NCBI GenBank assembly: GCA_025928435.1
Contig: JAICJM010000081.1
Coordinates: forward strand, 1 to 16,019
Source: Thermoleophilia bacterium
GTDB taxonomy: Bacteria > Actinomycetota > Thermoleophilia > Gaiellales > JAICJC01
Length of the DNA stretch: 16,019 nucleotides
Direction: 5' to 3'
How positions within the stretch are numbered: position 1 is the first letter of the stretch; the number at the start of each line of letters is the position of its first letter. The notes below the pieces were generated by a model. The model saw only the letters and a program-made list of their open reading frames with translations, did not search any database and was not told the origin of the DNA. The position numbers and the translations under genes were made by a program. Of this stretch, positions 15,215 to 16,019 are shown in pieces.

Positions 15215-16019
15215 CGAGGACGGTCGCGGCGCTCGTCGCCCTGGCCGCCGCGGCGGCGGGGTGCGGTTCCGATCTGGGCCCGGCGTCGAGGCCGGCCGTC
15301 GTGCCCGTGCGCGTCCAGCTCGTGCAGGGCTCGCCGCAGCTCGCCACCGGAGTGCGTGACGCGGTCGACCTGGTCGGCGCCCGCGCCGTGGGGCAGACCT
15401 CGCAGGCCGACCTGGTCGTCACCGCCTCGCCGGAGGCCGCGGCCCGGGCGGCCCGGGTGAACCCCGGCACGCACATCCTCCTGATCACGCCCCGGCCGCC
15501 GGCGACCCTGCCCGACAACGTCCGCGCCGTCGTGTTCGACCGGGGCGAGCTGGCCTACCTGGCGGGGGCACTGGCGGCCCTGCGTGCGCCCGACGTCGCG
15601 GTGGTGGAGGACGGGGACGCCCTCACGGCGGCCTTCCGGGCCGGGGCCGAGGAGGTGACCGGTCACGCCGCCGTGACGTCGGTGGCATGCGGCGCGGCCA
15701 CCTCCGCGGCGGTCGTCTACGTCCCTGATCCCGGCTGCAGGGCGCGCGGATCGGCGGCGACCGTGATCGCGCCCCGGCGGCTGCCCGGCGCCGACATGCT
15801 GGCGCTGCTCGGCCCGCGCCCGGCGGTGGTCGTCGCCGAGGGCGCCCGCAGCGTCCAGGACGGCGTCTTCGACCCGGGGACGTGGCTCGAGGGACTGCGC
15901 GAGGATGCGATCGGGTTCGGCTGGATCTCGCCGTCGGTCTCGCCCGGGGAAGCCGATCGGCTCCAGGGCGTCGAGGACCGCGTGCGCGCGGAGACCGCGC
16001 CGGTGCCGTCCGTCGCGCC
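15211..16019 (+). CDS. BMP/PnrA-like substrate-binding lipoprotein, 5' part (cut by window end)
   Basis: From GTG 15211 the frame is open to the window end, giving 269 residues. The N-terminus MTRTVAALVALAAAAAGC is a lipoprotein signal with the lipobox AAGC and lipidated C18. The mature part has LVQGS and, later, VVFDRGELAYLAGALAALRAPDVAVVEDGDALTAAFRAGAEEVTG. This resembles the segment of BMP-family (Med/PnrA) nucleoside-binding proteins where an aromatic-rich stretch precedes a YLAG helix and a FxxGF/FRAGA element. WLEGLREDAIGFGWISPSVSPG matches the family's late W..GL..GV.G..P region. BMP proteins bind nucleosides or related ligands for ABC importers, often near spoIIIE/ftsK-type loci. The similarity is weak overall, so the ligand and even an import role are unproven. 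It starts inside the stop of the preceding gene. Confidence 0.65.
   Translation, partial: MTRTVAALVALAAAAAGCGSDLGPASRPAVVPVRVQLVQGSPQLATGVRDAVDLVGARAVGQTSQADLVVTASPEAAARAARVNPGTHILLITPRPPATLPDNVRAVVFDRGELAYLAGALAALRAPDVAVVEDGDALTAAFRAGAEEVTGHAAVTSVACGAATSAAVVYVPDPGCRARGSAATVIAPRRLPGADMLALLGPRPAVVVAEGARSVQDGVFDPGTWLEGLREDAIGFGWISPSVSPGEADRLQGVEDRVRAETAPVPSVA

Overview
The window is strongly GC-rich, gene-dense bacterial chromosome. The gene order (M16 peptidase, dapB, dapA, RNase J, FtsK) matches a cluster known from Gram-positive bacteria, for example the pnp/mlpA/dap/rnj/ftsK neighbourhood of Streptomyces and, in part, Bacillus. High GC, frequent GTG starts, many apparently leaderless genes and the style of the proteins suggest an actinobacterium, perhaps of the class Thermoleophilia. 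The class assignment is inference, because no rRNA or other taxonomic marker is present.

Layout. 1-303 (-): the 5' end of a class V aminotransferase-fold gene, divergent from 337-1638 (+), an M16 zinc peptidase. 1625-2116 (-): an unrecognised small protein with a CxxC...CxxH motif and an HTH-like tail. 2117-2495: a non-coding stretch with two copies of a 44-bp hairpin-forming repeat. 2496-4675 (+): an ABC-F ATPase overlapping an internally shortened SDR-family gene. 4694-6828 (+): dapB overlapping a group II PLP decarboxylase. 6808-7707 (-) and 7748-8644 (+): two divergent DapA-family genes. 8807-10477 (+): RNase J. 10544-11791 (-): an exported protein with seven propeller-type repeats. 11951-14308 (+): FtsK/SpoIIIE translocase. 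14357-15214 (+): a DUF4269-like domain fused to a membrane region. 15211-16019 (+, cut by the window end): a BMP-type substrate-binding lipoprotein.

The conserved backbone supports lysine and diaminopimelate synthesis (DapA, DapB), RNA turnover (RNase J), chromosome segregation (FtsK) and proteolysis (M16). Between backbone genes lie accessory insertions: the small Cys/HTH protein with its repeats, the ABC-F/SDR pair, the decarboxylase with the second DapA-like enzyme, and the secreted propeller.

The clearest pattern not explained by gene calls is regulatory. Eight of the thirteen genes have a -10-like hexamer (mostly TAnnnT) ending only 6 to 8 bases before the start codon, which predicts leaderless mRNAs. 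RNase J and FtsK instead have good Shine-Dalgarno sequences. Three further genes start inside overlapping ATGA or GTGA stop/start junctions.
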